Source: an archaeon (lineage in GTDB: Archaea; Nanobdellota; Nanobdellia; Pacearchaeales; GW2011-AR1). From it: a DNA stretch of 31,538 nt. Below the pieces are notes generated by a model. The model had not been told where the DNA came from, did not search any database, and worked only from the letters and a program-made list of their open reading frames with translations. Numbering within the stretch: position 1 is the first letter of the stretch; each line of letters begins with the position of its first letter. The translations under genes were made by a program, and so were the position numbers. The stretch lies in contig DAIENA010000003.1 in NCBI GenBank assembly GCA_027341315.1, positions 1-31,538 of the forward strand, written 5' to 3'. Of the stretch, positions 15,258 through 22,360 are shown piece by piece.

Positions 15258-15860
15258 TTAATTTAGTTTTTTACTTATGGAAATAAAAGAAGAATAGGTT
15301 CGCAGAAACTCTATCAACTTAAGATCATGGTCTGAGATAATTTTTTTTACTTCATCTTTTGTATATCCCTTAACAAAAGTTTTAAAATTTTTATCTCCCA
15401 TTATTAATCCATCTTTATAGCGAACTGCTCCGTCGATTAAATGACGATTTATCTCACTTTGATTTCTCAACGACAAAACAATGTAACCTTCTTTTTTTAC
15501 TGCTAAAATTGCATCTTCCAAAACCTCTTCTCTTTGTTTTTTTGTCGGAAGAACCTGAAGAACAAAATTAAGAATAACTGCATCATACTTTTTTTCTTTT
15601 AACTCGGAAGATAGGAAGTGAATCTTTTTTACCAAATTGATATCAATTCTTTCAATTTGCTCTGGAAGGTCAAGTGCGTCGACGACAAACCCTTTTTCTG
15701 AAAGGTAAAGTGAATCACGAAGAAATTTTCCGCATCCATAATCAAGAACGGTCCTTACATTATTCTCAAGGAAAAATGGCAAGACTTTTTCTTTCATCTC
15801 TTTATTTGGTTTTGTCTCGCGGGAAGTTAAGTGGTAGGCAATCTGTTCAGGATTTATCAT
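15258..15860 (-). CDS. SAM-dependent methyltransferase within the ABC operon
   Basis: 200 residues. Class I Rossmann methyltransferase: motif I VRTVLDYGCGKFLRDSLYL, acidic strand 2 end VDALDLPEQ, motif IV region YDAVILNFVLQVLP, and motif V/VI region ILAVKKEGYIVLSLRN. The DYGCGKFLRDSLYLS pattern is like TehB-related and small-molecule methyltransferases. The N-terminus (NPEQIAYHLTSRET) suggests a helical lid. The start overlaps the ATPase stop by ATGA, so it is co-translated with the ABC ATPase. Mixed composition: a few CG words near the start and AT-rich elsewhere. Substrate unknown; the setting suggests methylation of the exported substrate or of an envelope component. Confidence 0.85.
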   Translation of the reverse strand: MINPEQIAYHLTSRETKPNKEMKEKVLPFFLENNVRTVLDYGCGKFLRDSLYLSEKGFVVDALDLPEQIERIDINLVKKIHFLSSELKEKKYDAVILNFVLQVLPTKKQREEVLEDAILAVKKEGYIVLSLRNQSEINRHLIDGAVRYKDGLIMGDKNFKTFVKGYTKDEVKKIISDHDLKLIEFLRTYSSFISISKKLN

Positions 15861-16618
15861 TTCCTCTTCTCAACTATTTTTTTCAATTCACCGTCGATAT
15901 ATTTTGCACCTTTCTTTTTTCGCGTCACTTTTTCGATTTTTCCGTCGCGTATCCAATAAACCGTTTCGGCGTGATGTTCGGCAAGCTCCGGTTCGTGCGT
16001 AATCATAATAATCGTTTTTCCCTCTTTGTGGAGTTTATCTAAAAAATGCATAACGATGTCGCCCGTCTTTGTATCCAGATTTCCCGTCGGTTCGTCGGCT
16101 AAAATCACTTCAGGGTCGTTTGAAAGCGAACGGGCGATTGCAACTCTCTGTTTTTGTCCGCCCGAAAGTTCATTCGGATAATGGTCCATTCTATCTGTTA
16201 GTTCGACAAGATTCAAAAGTTCTTCAGCTTTAATTTCTCTCTCTTCAAGTGGAATTCCCTGAAAAGTCATCGGAAGCATTACATTTTCTTTAGCTGTTAA
16301 ATTTGGAATTAGATTGAAAGATTGAAAAATAAATCCAATCTTCCTTCCCCGAAGCTGTGCAAGGTCAGACTCCGAAAAAGTCGAAATGTCTTCACCGTCA
16401 AGAAAAATATGTCCGCGCGTCGGAACATCAAGACTTCCAATGAGATTCATAGACGTCGATTTTCCAGAGCCCGACGGCCCCATAACCGCAACAAACTCTC
16501 CTTCATTAACTTTAATAGAAATCCCGTCGACGGCCTTGACGACATTCTCGCCCATGTAATAATATTTGAAGACGTCCTTAAGTTCAATTAAAACAGAAGT
16601 TTTATCTCTCTTTTTCAT
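15857..16618 (-). CDS. ABC transporter ATP-binding protein (LolD/MacB family)
   Basis: 253 residues. Walker A GPSGSGKST, Q-loop FIFQSFNLIP, signature ELSGGQKQRVAIARSL, Walker B VILADEPTGNLD, D-loop and H-loop MITHEPELA are all intact. The sequence DEPTGNLDTKTGDIVMHFL is characteristic of the LolD/MacB/FtsE branch. A C-terminal extension of about 30 residues rich in Lys (TRKKKGAKYIDGELKK) follows the domain. First gene of the exporter operon; its TATA box lies inside the last codons of the upstream gene. Rich in CG words. Confidence 0.95.
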   Translation of the reverse strand: MKKRDKTSVLIELKDVFKYYYMGENVVKAVDGISIKVNEGEFVAVMGPSGSGKSTSMNLIGSLDVPTRGHIFLDGEDISTFSESDLAQLRGRKIGFIFQSFNLIPNLTAKENVMLPMTFQGIPLEEREIKAEELLNLVELTDRMDHYPNELSGGQKQRVAIARSLSNDPEVILADEPTGNLDTKTGDIVMHFLDKLHKEGKTIIMITHEPELAEHHAETVYWIRDGKIEKVTRKKKGAKYIDGELKKIVEKRK

Positions 16619-16638
16619 TTCGTAAAAAAGAGAAGATA

Positions 16639-17331
16639 TTATTTAAATATTTCAGTTTTATTTTCAACACGTTCTTTTAATTGATTTTTTACCTCTAAAA
16701 GTTTATCCTCGGGGTAAATTTCACAAAAAGACTTTACTTCACTTTTTATTTTATCTTCAAAACCAAAAATCCTAATATCTCTTCCTGCATTAATTAAATT
16801 TTTATAAAAAGTCAATAAAAAATCTTTTTCTAATTCCAGCTCTTGGGAATTAAATGCAGCAGAATTTTTTTTAGCTTCAAATGATGACTTATGCTCTTCA
16901 CAGCAAGCCCAACCTATTTGATTTTTATATGATTCGATATCCTTTTCATAATTAATTAAACTTTGATTAATTTTGATAATCTGTTCATTTCTTGTTTCCG
17001 AAAAAAATTCATCGAAATGTTTTTCATCAAAAATTCCAGGAACAAAAGTTGAGTAAAAAGGAGGAATCATTCTGTATCGACTTCCCATCCGTAAGTGTAT
17101 TTCAGAACTCATTTTTGTTAATCCAAAGTACAAATCAGATTTTCCTTTTTTCTGGAAGTATTCCCAAAAAGAACCTGCAATTTTTTTAGGTTTTCCGCCC
17201 TTCTCTTCAATTTCAAGTTTTAAAATTTGTTCTAAGAAAACTTCTCTTTCCAACAAATCAACTTTTTCATCTGTAAAAGAAAGGAATCTCTTTTCTGAAG
17301 AAAGTTCAAGTAACAAATCTTTTAATCCCAT
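16639..17331 (-). CDS. Unrecognised soluble protein, 230 aa
   Basis: 230 residues, mostly helical and charged, without signal or membrane segment. Visible parts: a Leu/Glu-rich start (LKDLLLELSSEKRF), an aromatic centre (SFWEYFQKKGKSDLYFGL, MIPPFYSTFVPGIF), a Cys pair in GWACCEEHKSSF, and a helical C-terminus. The Cys-Cys-x-x-His arrangement could bind metal, but nothing else supports this. AT-rich, with no GTCGAC. It has its own leaderless promoter and stands between the DHH gene and the exporter operon, on the same strand. I do not recognise a family. Confidence 0.6.
   Translation of the reverse strand: MGLKDLLLELSSEKRFLSFTDEKVDLLEREVFLEQILKLEIEEKGGKPKKIAGSFWEYFQKKGKSDLYFGLTKMSSEIHLRMGSRYRMIPPFYSTFVPGIFDEKHFDEFFSETRNEQIIKINQSLINYEKDIESYKNQIGWACCEEHKSSFEAKKNSAAFNSQELELEKDFLLTFYKNLINAGRDIRIFGFEDKIKSEVKSFCEIYPEDKLLEVKNQLKERVENKTEIFK
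16640..16649 (-). promoter_or_regulatory. TATA box of the ABC exporter operon
   Basis: TATTTAAATA (palindromic) is centred 26.5 bases before the ATG at 16618 and overlaps the last codons and stop of the gene ending at 16639. Confidence 0.65.
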
Positions 17332-17352
17332 AAAAATTTAACCAACCCTTCC

Positions 17353-17362
17353 TTTTTAAAAA
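17353..17362 (-). promoter_or_regulatory. TATA box of the 230-aa unknown gene
   Basis: TTTTTAAAAA is centred 26.5 bases before the ATG at 17331. Confidence 0.6.
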
Positions 17363-17375
17363 TTAATGTTCCAAA

Positions 17376-18998
17376 CTATCTACTTTTAATAAATTCTTTA
17401 AGAAGTTTCACAACCTCGTCCTTTTTGTAAGGCAAGAACGTAATCGACCCGGCGTTTTTGTGTCCGCCGCCCTCGACAAAAGCCTCCGGAATTTTTTTGT
17501 TCAGAAAAATAATAAATTCGTGAACAGAAAAATTCGCTTCGTCCGTTGCTCTAAGAGTAATTGCCGTCGACATTATTCCGGCGGTGATAAGTGAAGTAAC
17601 TTTTTTTTCAGTTTGATAATTATCGTGAATTAGTCCGACGGCGCGACCCGGTTTGGGAAAAAATCCAAAACCCGGAAACGTCTCTTCAACCTCAATTGTC
17701 TGAAGTATAACCTTGCCGATTTTTTCCTGTTTTGCATTGCTCTTTCCGATTTGAAGACCTTTTTTGTCAAGATTTCGAATGTAAGGCGCCATCAAACTCA
17801 CAAGTTCTTTTTGTCTTGCTCTCGGTTCACCAAATAAAACCTCGACGTATTCACGAACTTCCATAAAACGAACTTTCGCTGAAACATAATCGATAACAAG
17901 AGCGATATCAGAAAGGAGCTCTTTTGAGTAACCTTCTTTTTTTGCAATTTCCAAATATTTTTCCATAACTTCGGGGTTCCCCAAATCTATTCTGTCTGCA
18001 AAACCTGCCATCGCGGGAATTTGTTTTATATTTTCGACTTCGGGATTAATAAAGCGCGCAAACTCGGTTGCAAGCATTCCGGCAGAGTAATGCGCTCCGT
18101 CTTCTCCGACGAGAAAAGGATTTATGTGAACAAGAACTTCGTCGCTGATAACGTCTTTTTCAAATCCATGGTGATCAATCACAATAAAATCCGCGCCGTG
18201 AACTTTTCCCTGTTTTATGGCCATCAAATCTTCAGGCGACGATCCGTTATCAGCAATTATAATTAAAGGCATTTTGTTTGAAAACTTTGCAACATTCCTA
18301 AGGGAATTCGCCATGTCCCGGATTGAATCGTCAATTTCATAATACGGCGCCTGCGACGGAGCCCTTAAAAAAAATTCCCACGGCGCTTTAACCGAACTAT
18401 GCTGTTTAACAATCAAAGGCAGAATCGCCCGCTCCAAAGAATAACCCGAAGAATAACCGTCAGCGTCGTTGTGATGTCTGACAATTATCGGTCTGTCCTG
18501 AATAATTGCAAGCCGAATCTGAGTCGCGGCTTCTATAAAACGAGGTCTTAATTTTTCTAAAATTTGACTTTTAACTAAAAATTCAGGAGGCGTAACTTTT
18601 GCTCTCTCTTTTTCAAGAGCGCTCAAACTTTTCAAAAATTCCTTTTTTTCTTCGTCAACAACTTTTCGAATCGAACTAATTTCACCCTCAAGCTCTCCCT
18701 GATATTCATTTATTGAAACGACCGCCTTCACGACGTCTTCTTCGTTAATTTCCGGAAACGCCCGAAGTCCGGGACCGATAAACCCTTTAAGAGATAAATT
18801 TCCTGTTCCGTCACCGACGACAAAAAGCGTCGGACCGCCCGTCTGGACGATTCGGTTAACCACCCCCATAATCGAAACTTTTCCTCGTGAATTCAAATCG
18901 ATTTCGTTTATAGAAACTTTTCTCACTTCAACTCTTTCCATCGGCCGAACAGGTTTTCTAAAACTGTTATTTTTTTTAAAATTTTTATTGTTTTTCAT
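17376..18998 (-). CDS. OB-fold and DHH/DHHA1 phosphoesterase (archaeal RecJ-like)
   Basis: 540 residues. After a basic N-terminal tail, residues about 38-115 form an OB-fold nucleic-acid-binding domain (GKVSIMGVVNRIVQTGGPTL, VGDGTGNLSLKGF). A helical linker precedes the DHH domain with all metal motifs: RHHNDADG (176-181), IADNGSS (249-254), VIDHHG (274-278) and HINPF (291-295). The C-terminal DHHA1 domain ends with VEGGGHKNAGSITFLP. This is the core of the archaeal RecJ-like proteins of the COG1107 type, here without their N-terminal DnaJ-like zinc finger. Likely a Mn/Mg-dependent 5'-3' exonuclease or nanoRNase in repair or replication. It ends with TAG. A 22-base gap separates it from the small Cys protein upstream, so they may be one operon. 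Confidence 0.88.
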   Translation of the reverse strand: MKNNKNFKKNNSFRKPVRPMERVEVRKVSINEIDLNSRGKVSIMGVVNRIVQTGGPTLFVVGDGTGNLSLKGFIGPGLRAFPEINEEDVVKAVVSINEYQGELEGEISSIRKVVDEEKKEFLKSLSALEKERAKVTPPEFLVKSQILEKLRPRFIEAATQIRLAIIQDRPIIVRHHNDADGYSSGYSLERAILPLIVKQHSSVKAPWEFFLRAPSQAPYYEIDDSIRDMANSLRNVAKFSNKMPLIIIADNGSSPEDLMAIKQGKVHGADFIVIDHHGFEKDVISDEVLVHINPFLVGEDGAHYSAGMLATEFARFINPEVENIKQIPAMAGFADRIDLGNPEVMEKYLEIAKKEGYSKELLSDIALVIDYVSAKVRFMEVREYVEVLFGEPRARQKELVSLMAPYIRNLDKKGLQIGKSNAKQEKIGKVILQTIEVEETFPGFGFFPKPGRAVGLIHDNYQTEKKVTSLITAGIMSTAITLRATDEANFSVHEFIIFLNKKIPEAFVEGGGHKNAGSITFLPYKKDEVVKLLKEFIKSR

Positions 18999-19020
18999 AA
19001 TTTAATAATTCTAATCTTGG

Positions 19021-19290
19021 TTAAAAATCTTTTGTATGCTCAGAATTTTTAAGTTTTAATTCTTCCAATATTTTTTCCAAATCGCCCGCATCTAGGAGTT
19101 TAGTTTTTTTGTCCAAATTTTTAACATCCATTTTCTCGCACTTAAAGTCATGGTAAAATTCTCCGGTCTTTGGGTCGTAACGAACATTCTTTAAAACGTA
19201 ATTCGGTGAAGAAAGTTCTTCAATTATTCCTCCGCATCCTCCGCAATAAATTTTTATTCCGCTTTCATCAGGAAACTGTTTGAAATCCAT
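19021..19290 (-). CDS. Small Cys-containing protein upstream of the DHH gene
   Basis: 89 residues. The N-terminal half holds CGGCGG (Cys16, Cys19) and, after a beta-rich stretch (NYVLKNVRYDPKTGEFYH), a third Cys in FKCEK, which resembles a reduced zinc ribbon with one ligand missing or replaced by His. The C-terminal 35 residues are a charged helix (LLDAGDLEKILEELKLK). It precedes the OB-DHH gene on the same strand and has its own TATA box at the leaderless distance. Larger relatives of the DHH protein carry a Cys-rich zinc finger in the same chain, so this could supply such a part in trans; that is inference. Confidence 0.65.
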   Translation of the reverse strand: MDFKQFPDESGIKIYCGGCGGIIEELSSPNYVLKNVRYDPKTGEFYHDFKCEKMDVKNLDKKTKLLDAGDLEKILEELKLKNSEHTKDF

Positions 19291-19310
19291 TAAAATTCAA
19301 GGGAAAAACG

Positions 19311-19320
19311 TTTTATATTT
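19311..19320 (-). promoter_or_regulatory. TATA box of the small Cys protein gene
   Basis: The minus strand reads AAATATAAAA, centred 25.5 bases before the ATG at 19290. Confidence 0.6.
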
Positions 19321-19348
19321 TTAACTTCCAGGATGATGACATCAAAAT

Positions 19349-19358
19349 CTTTATAAAC
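19349..19358 (+). promoter_or_regulatory. TATA box of rps6e
   Basis: CTTTATAAAC is centred 26.5 bases before the ATG at 19380. It is divergent from the box at 19311-19320. Confidence 0.65.
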
Positions 19359-19379
19359 GCGCCTTAACAAAAATAATTT

Positions 19380-19811
19380 ATGGCATTCAAAATTAATATA
19401 GGCGAAAAGTCGGGAAAAACTTACAAGCTCGAGTCGGAAGCCCGGGGTTTAATTGATAAAGAACTCGGCGACAAAATCGACGGAAAAGAAATTAAGTCCG
19501 ACCTCGACGGATACGTTTTCGAGATAACAGGCGCCTCCGACTCTGCGGGATTCCCCTCACTCAAAGTTGTTCCCGGTCAAATTCTAAAAGGAGTTTTATT
19601 AAAATACGGAAAGGGCATGCACAAAAAACCGCGTAGAGAAGGAAAAAAACCCGCAAGAGACAAAAAACCGCAGGGGCTTAGACTCCGAAAAACTATTCGT
19701 GGAAGAGTGATTTCCGAGGCTATGACTCAAATTAATTTGAAAGTTCTCTCCGTCGGGAAAAAACCCTTGGCTGAAATTTTTGCCCCCGCAGAAGCGCCAA
19801 AGACTGAGTAA
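19380..19811 (+). CDS. rps6e: Ribosomal protein S6e
   Basis: 143 residues. It opens with FKINIGEKSGKTYKLE and carries the S6e core: LIDKELGDKIDG, the motif GYVFEITGASDSAGFPSLK, and the basic RNA-binding stretch GKGMHKKPRREGKKPARDKK followed by RLRKTIRGRVI. S6e is a small-subunit protein found in archaea and eukaryotes but not bacteria, so it is strong evidence for domain. Archaeal forms are about 125 residues; this one has an extra C-terminal tail (IFAPAEAPKTE). Dense in CG words. A broken open frame follows 13 bases after the stop. Confidence 0.97.
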   Translation: MAFKINIGEKSGKTYKLESEARGLIDKELGDKIDGKEIKSDLDGYVFEITGASDSAGFPSLKVVPGQILKGVLLKYGKGMHKKPRREGKKPARDKKPQGLRLRKTIRGRVISEAMTQINLKVLSVGKKPLAEIFAPAEAPKTE

Positions 19812-19824
19812 ATAATATTTTGAA

Positions 19825-20250
19825 ATGAGAAAAGGAAAAATTTTAGTTTATGACTGAGCAGGAAAAAAATTAAAATATAATGTAAACTTATTAAAGGAAT
19901 CGGATTATTTTATTAAAGAAACCCTGAATTACGAAGGGGTCGCCCGGGAACTAAAATCAGAAAATTATAATCTTGTTTATATTCATCCTATGCCTGAAGA
20001 AATCGACAGCATAGGAACATTCGTAAAAGGTTTATTTTTAGAATCAAAAAGAAAAGAACCTCCCTTATTATACTGCTCCGGGCATGCCCTACAAAAGTAC
20101 AATACGGACAATTCTCAAAGTAAAAAACTATCTTTCAATGAAAATTCTTTAATTTATGATAAAAACTTTAATTTTTATTACTTTGACAACTACACTACAG
20201 ACGAAACATTCTTGCAAGGAATTGAATACTTAATTTCTAATCCAAAATAA
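19825..20250 (+). pseudogene. Unrecognised gene interrupted by an in-frame TGA at codon 11
   Basis: From the ATG at 19825 a frame of 141 codons runs to the TAA ending at 20250, broken only by TGA at 19855-19857. The first ten residues (MRKGKILVYD) look like the first strand of an alpha/beta domain, and the frame after the stop continues as plausible protein: AGKKLKYNVNLLKES, YNLVYIHPMPEEIDSIGTF, PPLLYCSGHAL. The pattern of short strands and helices is loosely like a receiver-type or flavodoxin-like fold. TGG to TGA in one step would explain the break (VYDWAG). TGA is used as a stop elsewhere here (genes ending at 1060, 25740, 29176). The ATG at 19990 could give an 86-residue product. It has no TATA box at the usual distance and probably relies on S6e transcription. 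Confidence 0.55.
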
Positions 20251-20293
20251 GCAGGTCTATTTATGTCATTTTCTAGAAATAACAAAACCAAAA

Positions 20294-20303
20294 GATTTAT
20301 ATA
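20294..20303 (+). promoter_or_regulatory. TATA box of the glycosyltransferase-zincin operon
   Basis: GATTTATATA is centred about 34 bases before the ATG at 20333, so transcription should start near 20324, inside the palindrome that follows, with a leader of about 9 bases. Confidence 0.6.
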
Positions 20304-20310
20304 TTCTAAA

Positions 20311-20331
20311 TTGTAATAATTGTTATTACAA
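20311..20331. promoter_or_regulatory. Palindromic operator over the transcription start
   Basis: A perfect 9-bp inverted repeat, TTGTAATAA and TTATTACAA, with a 3-base centre (TTG). It lies between the TATA box and the start codon and covers the predicted start of transcription, the usual place for an archaeal repressor site. The ribbon-helix-helix protein encoded in the same operon (21078) is a natural candidate to bind it. Confidence 0.6.
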
Positions 20332-20332
20332 A

Positions 20333-21085
20333 ATGGTAACTAGTAATAAATCAGAATCAAAAGAAAAACAAATTGTCTTACCTGACGTTTCGTTATGTGC
20401 AATTGTTCGCGATGAAAAAATGAATCCGGCCGGGGGAATTGAACGATTTGTCGAATCACACGTTCCGTTTGTTGAAGAAGCCGTAATCGTCGACACAGGT
20501 TCACTTGACGGAACGCGGGAAATTTTAGAAGAACTTAAAGGAAAATATTCAAATTTGAATATTTATGATACAAAATTCAAAGGATTCGCCGACGCCCGAA
20601 ACTATTCGCTTTCAAAAGTTAAAACAAAATACGCGCTAGTTCTTGATGCCGATGAATTGATAACACATAAAAAACCAAGTAATGATTGGGAAATTATTTA
20701 TGATGATATGAAAAAATTAGATAAAAAATATGACCTCTTGACTTTAGCACTAACCCTAGAATTCAAACATATTCTTCCGTCAGGAAAAGAAAAAAGAAAT
20801 GTTCCCTGCTGGAGCGGGAGATTATTTGAAAAAGAAAATGCAAAATTTAATTGTTCTCTATTTGAAGAATTAGAAATTGAAGGGGGGGTTTATTTTCAAA
20901 CTTCTGCCACCATTTTCCACTTTCTGCCTAATAAAAATAACTTAGAAGATAAAATGGACTTTTGGTATAAGGAGGGGGATGGAAGAAAATTTAGAAAGCA
21001 TATCAATAAAAATATTGCCCCTTCACAAATTGGGGGGTTCTCCAAATGGAAAAAATATAATCCAAAGAGGGATAAATATGAATAA
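20333..21085 (+). CDS. Family 2 glycosyltransferase
   Basis: 250 residues. GT-A fold landmarks of the WaaE/KdtX-like GT2 branch: SLCAIVRDEKMN at the first strand, EAVIVDTGSLDGTREI, FADARNYSL, and the DxD motif in LVLDADE, followed by PCWSGRLFEKENAKF. These enzymes move a sugar from a nucleotide donor onto lipid or glycan acceptors at the cytoplasmic face of the membrane. Length is on the short side (about 250-280 is usual) and the C-terminus is basic. The 5' part to about 20640 is rich in CG words (GTCGAC, GCCGACGCC); the rest is AT-rich. First gene of the accessory operon; its last 8 bases overlap the RHH gene. Confidence 0.85.
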   Translation: MVTSNKSESKEKQIVLPDVSLCAIVRDEKMNPAGGIERFVESHVPFVEEAVIVDTGSLDGTREILEELKGKYSNLNIYDTKFKGFADARNYSLSKVKTKYALVLDADELITHKKPSNDWEIIYDDMKKLDKKYDLLTLALTLEFKHILPSGKEKRNVPCWSGRLFEKENAKFNCSLFEELEIEGGVYFQTSATIFHFLPNKNNLEDKMDFWYKEGDGRKFRKHINKNIAPSQIGGFSKWKKYNPKRDKYE

Positions 21086-21239
21086 TACAAAACAAAGATT
21101 AAGTGTAAGCGTCGACGAAGAAACGGTCGAGATAATCGAGAAGTCGGTTCGTGACGGACTTTTCCGAAACAAATCGCACGCCGTCGAATTCAGCGTTAAC
21201 AAAATTTTGAAAAATGAAAAGGAGGAAATCAAAAAATGA
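21078..21239 (+). CDS. Ribbon-helix-helix (CopG/Arc-like) DNA-binding protein
   Basis: 53 residues from the ATG at 21078, preceded by a GAGG ribosome site. The beginning KQRLSVSVDEETVEIIEK is the beta strand and first helix of an RHH domain, followed by a turn (GLFRNKSHAVEFSVNKIL) with the conserved Asn-Lys-Ser helix cap of the family. RHH proteins dimerise and bind palindromic operators with their paired strands. It overlaps the glycosyltransferase by 8 bases and the next gene by ATGA, so it is in the middle of a coupled operon and most likely autoregulates it through the palindrome at 20311-20331. Dense in CG words. It also resembles antitoxins, but no recognised toxin adjoins. Confidence 0.8.
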   Translation: MNNTKQRLSVSVDEETVEIIEKSVRDGLFRNKSHAVEFSVNKILKNEKEEIKK

Positions 21240-21637
21240 CAATAGGACAATATCGAAACGTTAACGACGTAAGTTTTGAAATAAAAGACAAGAAAAAAGA
21301 ATCAAAACTTGTGAAAGGATTAAAAAACTTTTTGTATGTTGGAATTCCTGTAACAGTTTTAATTGGTCTTGCAGGATATCAACCAAGACAAACAGAAAAT
21401 AAACCCTTGGTTTATGTCGGAAAGTTTGTAACAAGCGAAGGAGTTGAATATCTGGGTTTTGACGACCCGAAAAAAGATAGAGTTTTAGATCCTTTAGGAC
21501 CAGCGGAATATCTTTTCAACGATTTTCCAAGAGGAACAAAACTAACTTCCGGGAAAAAGTACGACGTCGCAATTGCACAGCCGAAACTCGGATGCGTTTA
21601 CGACGACAGAATCGTCTCGGTCGATTCGACTAAATAA
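21236..21637 (+). CDS. Single-pass membrane protein of the accessory operon
   Basis: 133 residues. A short charged N-terminal part (about 1-30, cytoplasmic), one hydrophobic helix (about 32-48, FLYVGIPVTVLIGLAGY), and an external or luminal domain of about 85 residues with beta character (PLVYVGKFVTSEGVEYLGF; KLTSGKKYDVAIAQ). One Cys (KLGCVYDD). It starts by ATGA overlap with the RHH gene, after a GGAGG site (21221-21225). The end is rich in CG words while the start is not. Not recognised. As partner of a glycosyltransferase and two zincins it may be a substrate, an anchor or a secreted component. Confidence 0.7.
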   Translation: MTIGQYRNVNDVSFEIKDKKKESKLVKGLKNFLYVGIPVTVLIGLAGYQPRQTENKPLVYVGKFVTSEGVEYLGFDDPKKDRVLDPLGPAEYLFNDFPRGTKLTSGKKYDVAIAQPKLGCVYDDRIVSVDSTK

Positions 21638-21639
21638 AT

Positions 21640-21732
21640 TTCGGAGGAAAATAAAATGATACTAACAGAAGATTACGTAAGAAAAACAATCGAAGAAGTA
21701 GCTCCGCTTGTCGAAGAAGAGAGTGGGTTAAA
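21640..21732 (+). repeat. 93-bp direct repeat, copy 1
   Basis: Identical to 22268-22360 (offset 628). It spans the last bases before the ribosome site, GGAGG, the ATG at 21656 and the first 25 codons of the first zincin. Confidence 0.95.
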
Positions 21733-22282
21733 GACCAATTTGGAAAATTATGTAATAAAATTAGAAGAAAAATTGGAGTTTAGTAATCCTACATTTAAAT
21801 CAATTGGAACTTATGTTCTTGCAAATTATAATTATTCAAATAAAGAATTTTCCTTTTTGAAAAATTTTCCTGGAAATAAAGACTTCCTTAGAGAATTTAT
21901 CTCTCATGAAATTATGCATAACGCTCAGGACTTTATTCCAAATTTTCACCAAAAAAGGAATAATTCATACATAAATTATGTGAACCATCATATTGGATTA
22001 ACCGATTTTAGGTACCTTAAAGAATATTGGGTTATAAAAAAACTATCTGAGGGGGATGCAACATTAATTCAAAGAAAGATGGTTAAAAAATATTTTAAAA
22101 ATCCAAAAAAGAATCTACTTGGGTTGTCTATAATTCCTTCAAGATTAATTCTTCCAGAGAATCGTCTTTCTTGGGCTGATAGTTTAAATAAAAAATTCAA
22201 CGACGGAAAAGACCGAAAAGGCATCAACGAACTTTATTCTGCCCCATTCAATGAATTGGAAAAAATCTTCGGAGGAAAATAA
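21656..22282 (+). CDS. Zincin metalloprotease, tandem copy 1
   Basis: 208 residues. SHEIMHNAQD contains HExxH (His84, Glu85, His88) and LSEGDATL at about 131-138 gives the third zinc ligand (Glu132) in the EGDA arrangement of gluzincins. The N-terminal 25 residues and a C-terminal block (KFNDGKDRKGINELY) are shared with the next gene; the core between them differs. No signal peptide, so the enzyme is predicted cytoplasmic unless exported otherwise. GGAGG ribosome site at 21643-21647. It follows the membrane protein by 18 bases. The end of the gene (IFGGK, stop) carries the ribosome site of the next copy. Substrate unknown. Expected function is metal-dependent peptide hydrolysis; inactive relatives cannot be excluded. 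Confidence 0.8.
   Translation: MILTEDYVRKTIEEVAPLVEEESGLKTNLENYVIKLEEKLEFSNPTFKSIGTYVLANYNYSNKEFSFLKNFPGNKDFLREFISHEIMHNAQDFIPNFHQKRNNSYINYVNHHIGLTDFRYLKEYWVIKKLSEGDATLIQRKMVKKYFKNPKKNLLGLSIIPSRLILPENRLSWADSLNKKFNDGKDRKGINELYSAPFNELEKIFGGK
22191..22236 (+). repeat. 46-bp direct repeat, copy 1 (zincin 3' block)
   Basis: Identical to 22735-22780. It encodes KFNDGKDRKGINEL near the C-terminus of the first zincin. Confidence 0.93.
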
Positions 22283-22360
22283 AATGATACTAACAGAAGA
22301 TTACGTAAGAAAAACAATCGAAGAAGTAGCTCCGCTTGTCGAAGAAGAGAGTGGGTTAAA
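22268..22360 (+). repeat. 93-bp direct repeat, copy 2
   Basis: Second copy of the 21640-21732 repeat. It begins within the last codons of the first zincin and runs through the ribosome site, ATG (22284) and first 25 codons of the second. Confidence 0.95.

Noticed and set aside
19855..19857. TGA as selenocysteine codon
   Set aside because: The surrounding residues (VYD-AGKK) do not resemble a redox motif and no SECIS-like hairpin was seen; a Trp-to-stop change is simpler.
21078..21637. Type II toxin-antitoxin pair made of the RHH protein and the next gene
   Set aside because: The downstream protein is a one-pass membrane protein without similarity to a known toxin family, and both sit inside a larger coupled operon.
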